A stretch of DNA of 64,000 nucleotides from Amycolatopsis suaedae (GTDB lineage: Bacteria; Actinomycetota; Actinomycetes; Mycobacteriales; Pseudonocardiaceae), in the NCBI RefSeq assembly GCF_004214935.1, contig NZ_SFCC01000004.1, positions 62,001 to 126,000 of the forward strand, given 5' to 3'. The translations under genes were made by a program, and so were the position numbers. The notes under the pieces were generated by a model. The model ran no database searches. It was not told where the DNA came from and saw nothing but the letters and a program-made list of their open reading frames with translations. Each line of letters opens with the position of its first letter. The first letter of the stretch is position 1. Below, in pieces: positions 33,464-41,859 of the stretch.

Positions 33464-34541
33464 GCTTGGCCTTGTCCTCGGAGGGCGGCGGCTTGGGGTC
33501 CTCCCCCAGGACGGCGGGCGCGACGTAATCGGCCTTTCCGACGAGTTCGGTGGGGTCCACGGGCGCGCCCCGGCGAGGCTGACGCTGGCTTGCCTGTCCG
33601 CCCTGACCGGCGCCCATACCCATGCCCATTGGCATCATCCCGCCCATCATCGGCGCAGCGGTTCCGCTACCGGTCTGCGGCGCCGGGGGCGCGCCCACCG
33701 GCGACTGCCCTGCGGCGGGCTGTCCGCCTCCTACGGGGCCGAAGCCCTCGGCACCCGGCGTACCACCGCCGAGGCCGCCCTGCACCCCCTGCCCCTCTTC
33801 GTCACCGGCAGCCTGCGCCGAGGTCGTGGCATCAGGCAAGGCGTCGCTCGTCGCACCGGCGTTGGGAACGCCGGGGGTGTTCTCCTCGGGTAGCACGAAG
33901 GGTTCGGCGGGGTAACGCTGTTCCATCACGACGTCGCGGCCCCCGGACCCCACGCCGTCACACAAACGGGTGAATTCTTCCAGGATGTCCCGCACGGAGT
34001 TCCGCAGCTGAGCAGCCCACCGGCTCGCCTGGACGATCTCGGCGCGGGCTCGGTCCTCACCGCCTACGGGCATCAGGACGGTCTCCGACACCGTCTCCGC
34101 GGCGTCGAGAAGAACTTCCGCCAGCGTGCCGGTGATCTGTTCCGTGCCGCGAGCGACCTCGTCGAGTGCGTCCGCCAGCGTGCTCATCGCTTCCTGCGCG
34201 TCCGTGCCGGCCGCGATGATCCGCCTGACGTAGCCGACGAACGCATCCGCGCTGGCACCGTCCCAGCCGGCGTCGAGCTTGCCCAGCGTCGCTTCCAGCG
34301 CGGTTGCCGTCTCGGCCGCCGACTGTGCGGCCGAGCGCCAGCGAGTCGCTTCAGCTCGCAGTTCGCGCCACTGGACCATCGCCGGAAGCAAGTGGGTCCG
34401 GACCGGATCGTCCACCCCCAACTGCCCCGCCGCCTCCGACAGGTAGCTCAGGTGCGCACCACCCCGCTCGGCGCCGGACGTCGGCTTTAGCGGGCTAAAG
34501 CCGACGTCGGGTGAGGACTGCGCGTCGGGCGTGCGCGTCAT
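33456..34541 (-). CDS. WXG-type ESX substrate with Gly/Met-rich segment (361 residues)
   Basis: Predicted ESX substrate. The N-terminal 200 residues are helical, with a W-D-G turn (LDAGWDGASADAFVGYVRR, near residue 93) as in WXG100 and PPE-like proteins. The C-terminal part is disordered, Gly/Pro/Ala-rich, and contains a Met/Gly segment (MMGGMMPMGMGMGAG, near 300) like those of the two large substrates at 9-18 kb. Two palindrome copies touch it: one encodes VGFSPLKPTSG near residue 13, the other provides the stop codon. ATG overlaps the upstream stop as ATGA. Together with the small upstream gene it forms an ESX partner pair between mycP and eccB. Confidence 0.82.
   Translation of the reverse strand: MTRTPDAQSSPDVGFSPLKPTSGAERGGAHLSYLSEAAGQLGVDDPVRTHLLPAMVQWRELRAEATRWRSAAQSAAETATALEATLGKLDAGWDGASADAFVGYVRRIIAAGTDAQEAMSTLADALDEVARGTEQITGTLAEVLLDAAETVSETVLMPVGGEDRARAEIVQASRWAAQLRNSVRDILEEFTRLCDGVGSGGRDVVMEQRYPAEPFVLPEENTPGVPNAGATSDALPDATTSAQAAGDEEGQGVQGGLGGGTPGAEGFGPVGGGQPAAGQSPVGAPPAPQTGSGTAAPMMGGMMPMGMGMGAGQGGQASQRQPRRGAPVDPTELVGKADYVAPAVLGEDPKPPPSEDKAKRL
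34483..34502. repeat. Dispersed palindrome copy inside the WXG-type gene
   Basis: GGCTTTAGCGGGCTAAAGCC, perfect stem 34477-34508 (32 bases). It is in the open frame and encodes GFSPLK close to the N terminus. Confidence 0.95.
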
Positions 34542-34852
34542 CGCTGATCCGCCTTGCCGATCTGGGCGCCGGCGTCCTCGTCGCCCCCCGTGTGCATCGC
34601 CGTCACCGTTCGCAGGGCGTCCGCCGCCGAACGGACCGCTCGGCAACCATCGTCGAGCTGCCGGCGCAGGGCCTCCGCCGCGCGGGCATAGGCACCGTCG
34701 GCCCCCACCTCTTTGCCCAACGGTCCGAACGCGTCGTTCCCGACCGCGTCGCCGTCCAGGACGGACACAGCGGCACCGAGGTCGGCCGCAGCCCCTTCGA
34801 TCGTTCTGACGTAACCGGCCAGGATCTCCGCGTCGAGCCGGAAATCGGACAT
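34538..34852 (-). CDS. Small helical ESX partner protein (104 residues)
   Basis: All-helical protein of 104 residues (MSDFRLDAEILAGYVRTIEG ... AYARAAEALRRQLDDGCRAV), of the size and composition of EspC/WXG-like partners but without a clear W-x-G or Y-x-x-x-D. ATG with a strong GGAGGTGA five bases upstream. Its stop overlaps the next gene as ATGA, as expected for coexpressed secretion partners. It lies 71 bases downstream of eccB and is probably transcribed with it. Confidence 0.75.
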   Translation of the reverse strand: MSDFRLDAEILAGYVRTIEGAAADLGAAVSVLDGDAVGNDAFGPLGKEVGADGAYARAAEALRRQLDDGCRAVRSAADALRTVTAMHTGGDEDAGAQIGKADQR

Positions 34853-34923
34853 CGGTGTCACCTCCGCAGGACCTGGGACCGTCACCGACTGGGACGAGCG
34901 CCCGCCCGGACCGGTTCCCGCCG

Positions 34924-36597
34924 TCAGCCTGGCGGCGCGGGGGCCGCCGAGGACGTCGGGAACGAGCCGGAGTTCGGGTCGATCTGCACCGAGTCGTACG
35001 TCCTGAGCACATCCCTGGTGTTGAGGGACGACCCGGTCGGCAGCAGCCCGATGATCAGCTCGGGCGCCGGCGTCGGCGCCTCCAGCCCCAACCCCTGCGC
35101 GATCCGCATGTCCGGAACGCCGTAGCGCATCCCACGATCCGAAACGATCGACATCTGGCCGGTGTCGAACGACTCCTTCGACTGGGCAGCGCGGATGAAG
35201 GCGGCGCGGCCGTAGGGCATGTAGAACTTGTCCACCCGCGTCGTCGCGTCCGGGTTGGCCTGACCGATGTCGACAGGCTGGTACCGGTTGCCCTGCTTGT
35301 CCTTCGGGAACGGAATCTCGTTGCTGACGAAGATCGCGGTGTGGCCGTCCCGGTTGGCCCCCTCGCCGCGGACCTGCCATCCCAGGCACGTGACCGGGGT
35401 GTCGCTGGAGAACGAGTCGAGAATCGTCGGCTTGGTCTTCGGGAACTCGTCGACCTTCAGGTACTGCGGCATACCGGGCAGGATGCGCTGCACGTTGTTG
35501 AGCCGGTCCGGGCTCACCGTCGTCACGGTCTCCCGCCCGGGGACCTGGTTGCCGTTGCGGATCAGGTCGCCGGTGAGCTCGGAGATCTCCTGGACACCGT
35601 CCTGCAGGATCGCCCAGAACTGGAGCTGCCCGCTCGACGACTGGGTCTTGAACACCGACCCGATGGGCAGGCCATCGATGTTGAACTGGCTGGGGTTACC
35701 GGCGTTCGGGATCTCGATGGGCCGCAGCGGGTCGACCTCCGGAATGGCGTTCAGCAGCCCCATCGACGCCTGGCGGTACTCGTCGCCGAGACCGAGGGTC
35801 GACTGGACGATGCCGTTCCTGCCGTCGATCTTCGCCTTGACCGCGCTGGCGTTGGGCTGGTTCACGTTCCCGATCAGCCGGTAGATCAGGTAGATCTCCT
35901 GGTTGTCACCGCGAACGAGGACCGCCTCGTTGGGCTGGAGCTCCCGGCCCATGCCCTGGGTGCCCAGGCTGTCCACACCGGCCAGCACGGCGGTCTCCCG
36001 GCGGGCCTGCCTCCGGCGTTCCTCCGTGGGCAGGTTGGCGTCGCTGATGATGTTGTCGCAGACGGCCCAGTGGTCGGCGATCCGCTGTTCCTTTGTCGGC
36101 AGAAGCTGCGGCGCGTCGACGATTCCCTGCATGCGCTTGCGCGGGATGTCCTTGAGCTGGTCGTCGGGCACAACGGTCGCGGGCTTGACCTCGGTCTGCG
36201 CGGCCTGCGCCGGCGGTGCCGAGCCGGCCTGCTGGCCACCCTGCCCCTGCTGTTGCTGCTGCTCCTGCTGGGCCATCAGCAACAGCCGGGCAGACGCGAG
36301 GTTGAAGGTGGGGATCAGGTACGACGGGTTCTCCGTCTTGACGTACACCTCCCCCGACTGCTCGCCGATCACGATGCCCGCCTTGGGTGGAGTCGGCGCG
36401 GGCTTGATGAACCCCCAGATGACGAACCCCAGCAGACCGAGCATGCTCAAGACCACACCAACGATGGTCGCCCGGGAGTGGGTTCGCATCGGGTCGTGGA
36501 GCATGACCGCGTCCTTGCGGACCAGCGCCGACTGCATCCTCCGCAGCACGAACTGGTACGCCTGGACCTGAGACTTTGTTGTCGGTGTTGACGGCAT
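34924..36597 (-). CDS. eccB: Type VII secretion protein EccB
   Basis: Membrane-anchored ESX core component of 557 residues. The cytoplasmic N terminus (TTKSQVQAYQFVLRRMQSAL) is the EccB signature; one transmembrane helix lies at about 44-63, followed by the external domain beginning FIKPAPTPPKAGIVIGEQSG. A Gln-rich loop (residues 110-123) is an odd insertion. Two cysteines, in WAVCDN and VTCLGW, are placed like the conserved disulphide of EccB. The open frame extends 27 codons further upstream but the ATG at 36597 begins the conserved region and has AGGT before it. Divergent from eccE. Confidence 0.95.
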   Translation of the reverse strand: MPSTPTTKSQVQAYQFVLRRMQSALVRKDAVMLHDPMRTHSRATIVGVVLSMLGLLGFVIWGFIKPAPTPPKAGIVIGEQSGEVYVKTENPSYLIPTFNLASARLLLMAQQEQQQQQGQGGQQAGSAPPAQAAQTEVKPATVVPDDQLKDIPRKRMQGIVDAPQLLPTKEQRIADHWAVCDNIISDANLPTEERRRQARRETAVLAGVDSLGTQGMGRELQPNEAVLVRGDNQEIYLIYRLIGNVNQPNASAVKAKIDGRNGIVQSTLGLGDEYRQASMGLLNAIPEVDPLRPIEIPNAGNPSQFNIDGLPIGSVFKTQSSSGQLQFWAILQDGVQEISELTGDLIRNGNQVPGRETVTTVSPDRLNNVQRILPGMPQYLKVDEFPKTKPTILDSFSSDTPVTCLGWQVRGEGANRDGHTAIFVSNEIPFPKDKQGNRYQPVDIGQANPDATTRVDKFYMPYGRAAFIRAAQSKESFDTGQMSIVSDRGMRYGVPDMRIAQGLGLEAPTPAPELIIGLLPTGSSLNTRDVLRTYDSVQIDPNSGSFPTSSAAPAPPG

Positions 36598-36751
36598 TCT
36601 CGACCTACAGCTCTCCCACTCGCGGTACGGTTCCGCAGGATAGCCGTGCGGGGACCACTGGTGGTTGGTTTCTACCAACTCCGGTTAGTGTTCGACACCC
36701 GGACTGGTCTTCCGGCGCAGTTGCACGTTACGAGGGGAAGAGAACGAGCGG

Positions 36752-38398
36752 ATGTCGGTCACCACTCCTCCACGCCCACCGGGGCGTCCAGCAGGTGGGC
36801 AGCCGCCGCAGGGGCGCCGCCCGGGACCGCCGCCGACGCCGCCCGGGCAGCCGGTGAGGGCGCCCGGCGCACCGGCCGCGCCGCGCGGCCCTGGCGGCCC
36901 ACCCGGTGGCCCCGCCGGCCCGCCCCCCGCAGCTCCTCCCGGCCGACGGCCAGCCGGTCAGTCCGCACGCCCGGGTGGTCCCGGTGGTGCTCCTCCGGCA
37001 CGTCAGGCCGGTCCGGGAGGCCCCGGCGGACCTCCCAACGGGCCCGGCGGTCCGGGTGGTCCCGGAGGCCCCGGCGGGCCAGGTGGCCCAGGGGGAGCTG
37101 GGGGATCGGGAGGTCCCAGCGGCCCTCCGCCTGGCCCTCCGGCTGGAGCGTCCGCCCCTGTCCGGGTGGGAACTCCGCGCCGCCGCACCCTCGGGGTGAA
37201 CCTGGGTCCGCTGCCGGTGATGAACCTCATCCTGCTCGAAGTGGGCCTGGCGATCGGCCTCATCCTGCTGGCGATCGACATGGACCTGCTGTACGTCTCG
37301 ATCGGCGTGCTCGCGGTCGCGCTGATCCTGGCGTTCCTTCGATGGGGCGGCCAGTGGTTCACCCAATGGGTTGGACTTAGCCTCCGCTACTCCATGCGCT
37401 CGCACACACGGGTGGCGCACCCGGTGCCCCCGGCGAGCCTGGAGGCGATGGCGACCGAGGACAACACCGTCACCGGCGCGGACGACGCCCGGGTCAACCT
37501 GCTGCGGCTGGTGGTGCCCGGCCTGGTCGTCGCGCACGGCGTCGACCACGAGCGTCAGCAGGTCGGCCTCGCCTGGGACGACGGCACGTGGACCGCGGTC
37601 CTGCTGGTGGAACCCACCCCCGCGCTGATCAACCAGGCCGATGGCGCGCCGAGCCTGCCGTTGTCGTCGCTGGCTCCCTGCCTCGAGGACCGTGGTGTGG
37701 TGCTCGACTCGATCCAGGTCATCTGGCACACCTACCCGGGCAGTGCGGCACTGCCGTCGGATTCCCCCGCGCTCACTTCCTATATGGAGGTTCTGGGACC
37801 GCTGCCGGCCGCTGCACGCCGCACCACCTGGGTCGCCGTCCGGCTGGACCCGCGACGGTGCCCGTCGGCGATCCGTGAGCGTGGCGGCGGCGTCGTGGGT
37901 GCGCACCGTGCCCTGATCGGCGCTCTGTCCCGTGTGCGTAACGCGCTCGAGTCCCGTGGTGTGCCGACGAGGCCGCTGGATCCGGACGAGCTGCTGCGTG
38001 CCGGTCTTTCGGCGGCTGAACTCACCGCCGTGGCCGGTTCCGGCGAGCGGGTCGGGCTGCAGGAGCGCCGGACGGGCGTGACGGCGGCCGGCATCGGTCA
38101 CGCCAGCTACGCCATCACCACCTGGCCCAAGGGGCGCATCACGACCAACCTGAACGCCCTGACCAGTGTCCGGGCGCTGTCGGCGACGGTCGCCATGTCG
38201 ATTTCGCCGTCTTCGGACGACGGGCGGATCGGCCTGCGTGGCGTGGTCCGGCTCAGCGCCCGCAACCCGCGTGAGCTGGAAGCCGCCGACAACCGGCTGA
38301 ACAGCCTGGCCGACCGGGTCGGCATCAGCCTGACCCCGCTACGGGGTCTGCAGGTGGCTGGGTTGGCGGCCACGCTGCCGATGGGAGGTACGGCATGA
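36752..38398 (+). CDS. eccE: Type VII secretion protein EccE with collagen-like N terminus
   Basis: ESX membrane-complex component of 548 residues. Residues 1-140 are a long Pro/Gly-rich region that includes collagen-like GPGGPGG repeats (about 87-119), unusual for EccE. Two adjacent transmembrane helices follow (about 157-174 and 179-197, PVMNLILLEVGLAIGLILL) and then the soluble domain with IWHTYPGS and AVRLDPRRCPSAIRERGGG. Classical mycobacterial ESX-4 lacks EccE, while M. abscessus and many other actinomycetes keep it, so this locus is the fuller form. The ATG is followed 3' by an ATGA overlap with the next gene. Confidence 0.88.
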   Translation: MSVTTPPRPPGRPAGGQPPQGRRPGPPPTPPGQPVRAPGAPAAPRGPGGPPGGPAGPPPAAPPGRRPAGQSARPGGPGGAPPARQAGPGGPGGPPNGPGGPGGPGGPGGPGGPGGAGGSGGPSGPPPGPPAGASAPVRVGTPRRRTLGVNLGPLPVMNLILLEVGLAIGLILLAIDMDLLYVSIGVLAVALILAFLRWGGQWFTQWVGLSLRYSMRSHTRVAHPVPPASLEAMATEDNTVTGADDARVNLLRLVVPGLVVAHGVDHERQQVGLAWDDGTWTAVLLVEPTPALINQADGAPSLPLSSLAPCLEDRGVVLDSIQVIWHTYPGSAALPSDSPALTSYMEVLGPLPAAARRTTWVAVRLDPRRCPSAIRERGGGVVGAHRALIGALSRVRNALESRGVPTRPLDPDELLRAGLSAAELTAVAGSGERVGLQERRTGVTAAGIGHASYAITTWPKGRITTNLNALTSVRALSATVAMSISPSSDDGRIGLRGVVRLSARNPRELEAADNRLNSLADRVGISLTPLRGLQVAGLAATLPMGGTA

Positions 38399-39117
38399 GC
38401 ACGGGTGTGCGCGACGCGGGCCAGAACACCGGGGTGGCTCCGGAGTTCTCCGTCGACCCGGCGCTGCTCGACGCGATCAGCCCGTCAGGTGACCGAGGCG
38501 GAATCGTGCTCGGTTCCGGTCTCAAGGGTGAGCCGCTGACGATCTCCGCGCTCCGCTCGACCCCCACCCGGATCGTTCTGGTCGGCGGCCTGTACCTGGC
38601 ACGCCAGGTGGCTCTGCGGGCGATGGCGGTAGGTGCGTGGGTGGTCGTGGCCACCGGTCGGCCGACAGCCTGGCAGCTGCTGCAGCAGGCCGCCGGAACC
38701 CAGCGCGACGGCCGTCCGTCGCCGCTCGTGCAGATCCGTCGGCTTTCGCCGGTTGAGTTGCCCCGGCCGTCGGAGGACGCCCCGCTGCTCGTGGTGACCG
38801 ACGGCGGGCCTACTCCGCAGGATCTGTTCCCGCCGCGGTCACCGTGGCAGACGACGGTGTACGTGCTGCCCTACCTGCATCCGCAGGCCAGCGCGACGGC
38901 CAACGCCGCCGACATGGTGCTGATGCAGCGGCTTCCGCCGGGACAAGCCGAGCTGGCGGCCCGGATCTGGCGTCTGCCGCCGCAGATGATGCGGCAGCTC
39001 ACCGGCCTCAAGGACGACCAGGTGGTGGCCTTGGGCCGCAACCTGTGGCGGCCGCTGCGACTGGTCACGACCGCCAAGGAACAGCAGCTCCTCGGCCCTG
39101 TCCGCCGCGGCGACTGA
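38395..39117 (+). CDS. Unknown ESX-associated protein coupled to eccE
   Basis: A 240-residue protein I do not recognise. It has alternating beta/alpha patterning (GIVLGSGL, RIVLVGGLYLARQVALRAMA, PLLVVTDGG, QTTVYVLPYLHP) like a degenerate nucleotide-binding or flavodoxin-like fold, but no Walker A motif. No membrane segment. The conserved-looking C-terminal part is RIWRLPPQMMRQLTGLKDDQ. It starts inside the eccE stop (ATGA), so it is translated with EccE and may bind the cytoplasmic side of the secretion complex. It ends at a strong hairpin. Confidence 0.75.
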   Translation: MSTGVRDAGQNTGVAPEFSVDPALLDAISPSGDRGGIVLGSGLKGEPLTISALRSTPTRIVLVGGLYLARQVALRAMAVGAWVVVATGRPTAWQLLQQAAGTQRDGRPSPLVQIRRLSPVELPRPSEDAPLLVVTDGGPTPQDLFPPRSPWQTTVYVLPYLHPQASATANAADMVLMQRLPPGQAELAARIWRLPPQMMRQLTGLKDDQVVALGRNLWRPLRLVTTAKEQQLLGPVRRGD

Positions 39118-39139
39118 CTGCAGCGTCCACGTCCACTCG

Positions 39140-39177
39140 AACGGCGCCGGCCGGGCATCTCCGCCCCCGGCGCCGTT
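39140..39177 (+). terminator. Terminator hairpin after the eccE operon
   Basis: Perfect 11-base arms AACGGCGCCGG / CCGGCGCCGTT followed by CTTGTG, 22 bases after the stop. Confidence 0.8.
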
Positions 39178-39195
39178 CTTGTGCCCGGCCCCGTC

Positions 39196-39215
39196 GGCTT
39201 TAGCGTGCTAAAGCC
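39196..39215. repeat. Dispersed palindrome copy with the longest stem
   Basis: GGCTTTAGCGTGCTAAAGCC; perfect pairing extends to 39185-39226 (42 bases, GT loop). Lies just after the eccE-operon terminator, before the DUF559 gene. Confidence 0.95.
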
Positions 39216-39345
39216 GACGGGGCCGGCGTCGTTTTCGTAGGCGCAACTTTGTCAATAGTGAATTCGCGGGGCTGTGGACAACCCGCTGGCTGTGGATATC
39301 TCGCAGGACTCGAATTTGTCGGTGCCGTGTTGCACGGTGTTGGAC

Positions 39346-40320
39346 GTGACTACCACGACAGTTTTCGAGAACCCCGTACTCAACGACGTATTCCGCGGCT
39401 CCGAAGCCCGGGCCGCGGGCATCGTCACGAAAGCGCAGCTCCAGGGACCGAGGTTCCGCCGGCTCTTCCAGGACGTCTACGTCGCCGCCGACGTCCCCGT
39501 CACCCACGAACTGCGGTGCCGGGGTGCGGCACTGGTTGTGCCTGAAGACGCGGTGCTGACCGGCAGGTCCGCGGCGACGGTGATGGGCGTCGAACTGGCC
39601 AAGCCCTACGATCCCGTCGAGTTCGTCGTACCTGAGGCATCGCGCTTCGGCCCCAAGCAAGGAATGCACGTCCGGCGAACGGAGGTGAAGAAAACCGAGT
39701 CCCGACGATGGAACGGCATCAGAATCGCAAAGCCGAGCAGGGTGGCACTGGACCTGTTACTCCGCCTTTCACCACGCACACGCGGGTGGGTACGCCGCCT
39801 TCGCATCGGCGTACCCGACCTCGACGCCTTCCTGCGTTTCAAGCGAATACGCAGGCGCACACTGGACAAAATGTTTCACCGTCGGCGAAACCGCGGCATA
39901 CGGCTCGCCCGAACCGCACTGAACCTCGCGGACACACGCGCCGAGTCCCATCCCGAGTCCGAACTACGCGTGGTCATGCATTTCGGCGGGATCAAGGCCG
40001 TCCCACAGTTGACCGTTCGCCGAGGACGAAGACGCATCGCTCGCCTCGACCTCGCCATCGAACCTGAAAAGGTGGCGGTCGAGTACGACGGACGGTGGCA
40101 CAACGCACCTCGTCAGGCACGTCTGGACGATCTCAGGCGCCGACAACTGTTCGCGCAGGGGTGGCAGTTCGTCGTGGTCACAGCCGAGGACCTCGCCGGT
40201 GACTACACGACCCTGCTCGGAAAGATCCAGGCGGGTATCGGCCGCGCCCGCACCAGGGGTCAGGGCGTCTCGATGGGCGACCGCACCGCACGGGTCTGGT
40301 CGGCACGGGCGGCTAGCTGA
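39346..40320 (+). CDS. DUF559-domain protein with AbiEi-like N terminus
   Basis: About 324 residues. The N-terminal 90 residues resemble the winged-helix regulator domain often found with DUF559 ([32 protein letters not shown]). The C-terminal part is a Vsr-like restriction-endonuclease fold: [20 protein letters not shown] holds the D...E-x-D pattern, followed by [18 protein letters not shown]. Such proteins are common, highly variable and of unknown role in actinomycetes. Start uncertain: the GTG at 39346 begins the conserved part; the frame is open back to 39274. Codon use is somewhat less GC-rich than its neighbours, hinting at acquisition. Its last 61 bases overlap truA tail to tail. Confidence 0.78.
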   Translation: MTTTTVFENPVLNDVFRGSEARAAGIVTKAQLQGPRFRRLFQDVYVAADVPVTHELRCRGAALVVPEDAVLTGRSAATVMGVELAKPYDPVEFVVPEASRFGPKQGMHVRRTEVKKTESRRWNGIRIAKPSRVALDLLLRLSPRTRGWVRRLRIGVPDLDAFLRFKRIRRRTLDKMFHRRRNRGIRLARTALNLADTRAESHPESELRVVMHFGGIKAVPQLTVRRGRRRIARLDLAIEPEKVAVEYDGRWHNAPRQARLDDLRRRQLFAQGWQFVVVTAEDLAGDYTTLLGKIQAGIGRARTRGQGVSMGDRTARVWSARAAS

Positions 40321-41174
40321 TCGTCCGGCGGGTAATCGACGCCCGTCAGGGTCAGCCCGTGTGCGGGTGCGACGGCGCTGTCCCGGACACGATCACCGAG
40401 CAGCCGAACGGGCCACCCGGGCGGCCGCCTGCCGTCCCCGACCAGAAGGAGTGCCCCGACAAGACTTCGCACCATCGAATGACAGAACGCATCTGCCGAC
40501 ACCGTGGCCTCGATGAGGTGCTCACCGGTGCGACGCCAACTGAACTGCTGCAGTTCACGCACGGTCGTTCCGCCTTCACGTTGCTTGCAGAACGCCGCGA
40601 AGTCGTGCAGGCCCAGTAACTCCGCGGAAGCCTCGTTCAGCCGCTCAACGGACAGCTCACGGCCCCAGGCGAGCGTGTCGAAGCGATGCAACGGGTCAAC
40701 GCCCCACGGCGCGTCCGAGACGCTGTAGCGGTAGTGCCTGCGGATGGCGGAGAACCGCGCGTCGAATCCTCGCGGCGCCACCCTCGCGCCGAGTACACGC
40801 ACGTCCGCGGGCAGGTACCGATTCCAGCGGTGCAGCATGCGCCCAAGGTCCGGAATCCCGTCCGCATCGACAGGCAGCCGGCCGGATCGGCTTTCGCCCG
40901 CTAAAGCCGGCACGTCGAGGTGGACCACCTGGCCGGTGGCATGCACACCGGCGTCCGTGCGGCCAGCGACGACGACCGAACGGGGCGGTTCCGCACCCGG
41001 AGGCTGCTTGGTGAGAGCGTCCTCGAGCGTGCCCTGCACGGTCCGCCTGCCCGGCTGCTTGGCCCAGCCGGAGAAGTTCGTGCCGTCGTAGGAGACGTCC
41101 AGGCGCAGACGGACGAGCCCGCCACCCCCGGTGGGGGTGACGGGCTCGCCGGAGAAGGCTTCAGCCGACGTCAA
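40260..41174 (-). CDS. truA: tRNA pseudouridine(38-40) synthase
   Basis: Isomerises uridines 38-40 in the tRNA anticodon stem-loop. The 304-residue protein has the catalytic aspartate in [16 protein letters not shown] (Asp74), the N-terminal [14 protein letters not shown] and the RHYRYSV segment. A copy of the dispersed palindrome lies directly after the active-site strand and encodes PALAGESR (about residues 89-96), with TAA changed to GAA. The start is a TTG two bases after the rplQ stop, suggesting coupling. The gene's 3' end overlaps the convergent DUF559 gene by 61 bases. Confidence 0.94.
   Translation of the reverse strand: MTSAEAFSGEPVTPTGGGGLVRLRLDVSYDGTNFSGWAKQPGRRTVQGTLEDALTKQPPGAEPPRSVVVAGRTDAGVHATGQVVHLDVPALAGESRSGRLPVDADGIPDLGRMLHRWNRYLPADVRVLGARVAPRGFDARFSAIRRHYRYSVSDAPWGVDPLHRFDTLAWGRELSVERLNEASAELLGLHDFAAFCKQREGGTTVRELQQFSWRRTGEHLIEATVSADAFCHSMVRSLVGALLLVGDGRRPPGWPVRLLGDRVRDSAVAPAHGLTLTGVDYPPDDQLAARADQTRAVRSPIETP
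40889..40908. repeat. Dispersed palindrome copy inside truA
   Basis: GGCTTTCGCCCGCTAAAGCC. Coding frame GCT TTA GCG GGC GAA AGC (ALAGES); the only departure from consensus changes TAA to GAA. Confidence 0.9.
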
Positions 41175-41176
41175 CG

Positions 41177-41782
41177 TCAGGAGTCGGCCTTCTTGGTGTC
41201 GCTTTCGCCCGCAGAAGCCGACTCGTCGGCAGCCTCGGGGGCGTCGTCGGACTTGGCCTCGGCGGAGTCGGCGGACTCCGCCGCCGGAGCCTCGTCGGCA
41301 GCGGGAGCCTCGGTCGCCTCGGCGGCGTCCGTGGTCTCCTCCGTGGCCTCGGTGGCGGCAGCCTTGGGGGCCTCGTCCTTGGCGAACTTCGTCTTGCGCG
41401 CGGCCTGGGCCTCCGCGGTCACCGTCTTCTCGGCCACCAGCTCGATGACCGCCATGGGGGCGTTGTCGCCCTTGCGCGGCACCGTCTTGGTGATCCGGAC
41501 GTAGCCGCCCTCACGGTCCTCGAAGTGCGGACCGATCTCGGCGATCAGCTTGTGCACGACCGACTTGTTGCGGATGACCCGCTGGATCTGCCGCCGGTTG
41601 TGCAGGTCGCCCCGCTTCGCCTTGGTGATGAGCTTCTCGGCGAGCGGACGCACGCGCCGGGCCTTGGCCTCGGTCGTCGTGATCTTGCCGTGCTCGAACA
41701 GCGACGTGGCCAGGTTGGCCAGCAGGTGCCGCTGGTGAGCGGCCGAGCCGCCGAGACGGGCTCCCTTGGTGGGGGTGGGCAT
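41177..41782 (-). CDS. rplQ: 50S ribosomal protein L17 with acidic C-terminal extension
   Basis: Large-subunit protein of 201 residues. The family core ([20 protein letters not shown] ... VAEKT) ends near residue 120; the rest is an Ala/Glu/Asp-rich low-complexity tail found in variable length in actinobacterial L17. Near its end the tail reads SASAGESD, which matches a decayed palindrome copy in the same frame as the one in truA. ATG start. Last ribosomal gene of the alpha operon before truA. Confidence 0.95.
   Translation of the reverse strand: MPTPTKGARLGGSAAHQRHLLANLATSLFEHGKITTTEAKARRVRPLAEKLITKAKRGDLHNRRQIQRVIRNKSVVHKLIAEIGPHFEDREGGYVRITKTVPRKGDNAPMAVIELVAEKTVTAEAQAARKTKFAKDEAPKAAATEATEETTDAAEATEAPAADEAPAAESADSAEAKSDDAPEAADESASAGESDTKKADS
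41200..41219. repeat. Decayed copy of the dispersed palindrome in rplQ
   Basis: 16 of 20 positions match. Coding frame GCT TCT GCG GGC GAA AGC (ASAGES), compared with ALAGES in truA; TAA to GAA again. Confidence 0.5.
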
Positions 41783-41859
41783 CGGTTCTCCTAGTTCAGC
41801 TTTCCAGCCGCGGAACCAGGTCGCTCCGATGCGTCACCACACCGGAGCGACCACCGGTC

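Noticed and set aside
37995..38030. GGTCTTTCGGCGGCTGAAC in eccE
   Set aside because: Too many mismatches and ordinary coding sequence for LSAAELTAV.
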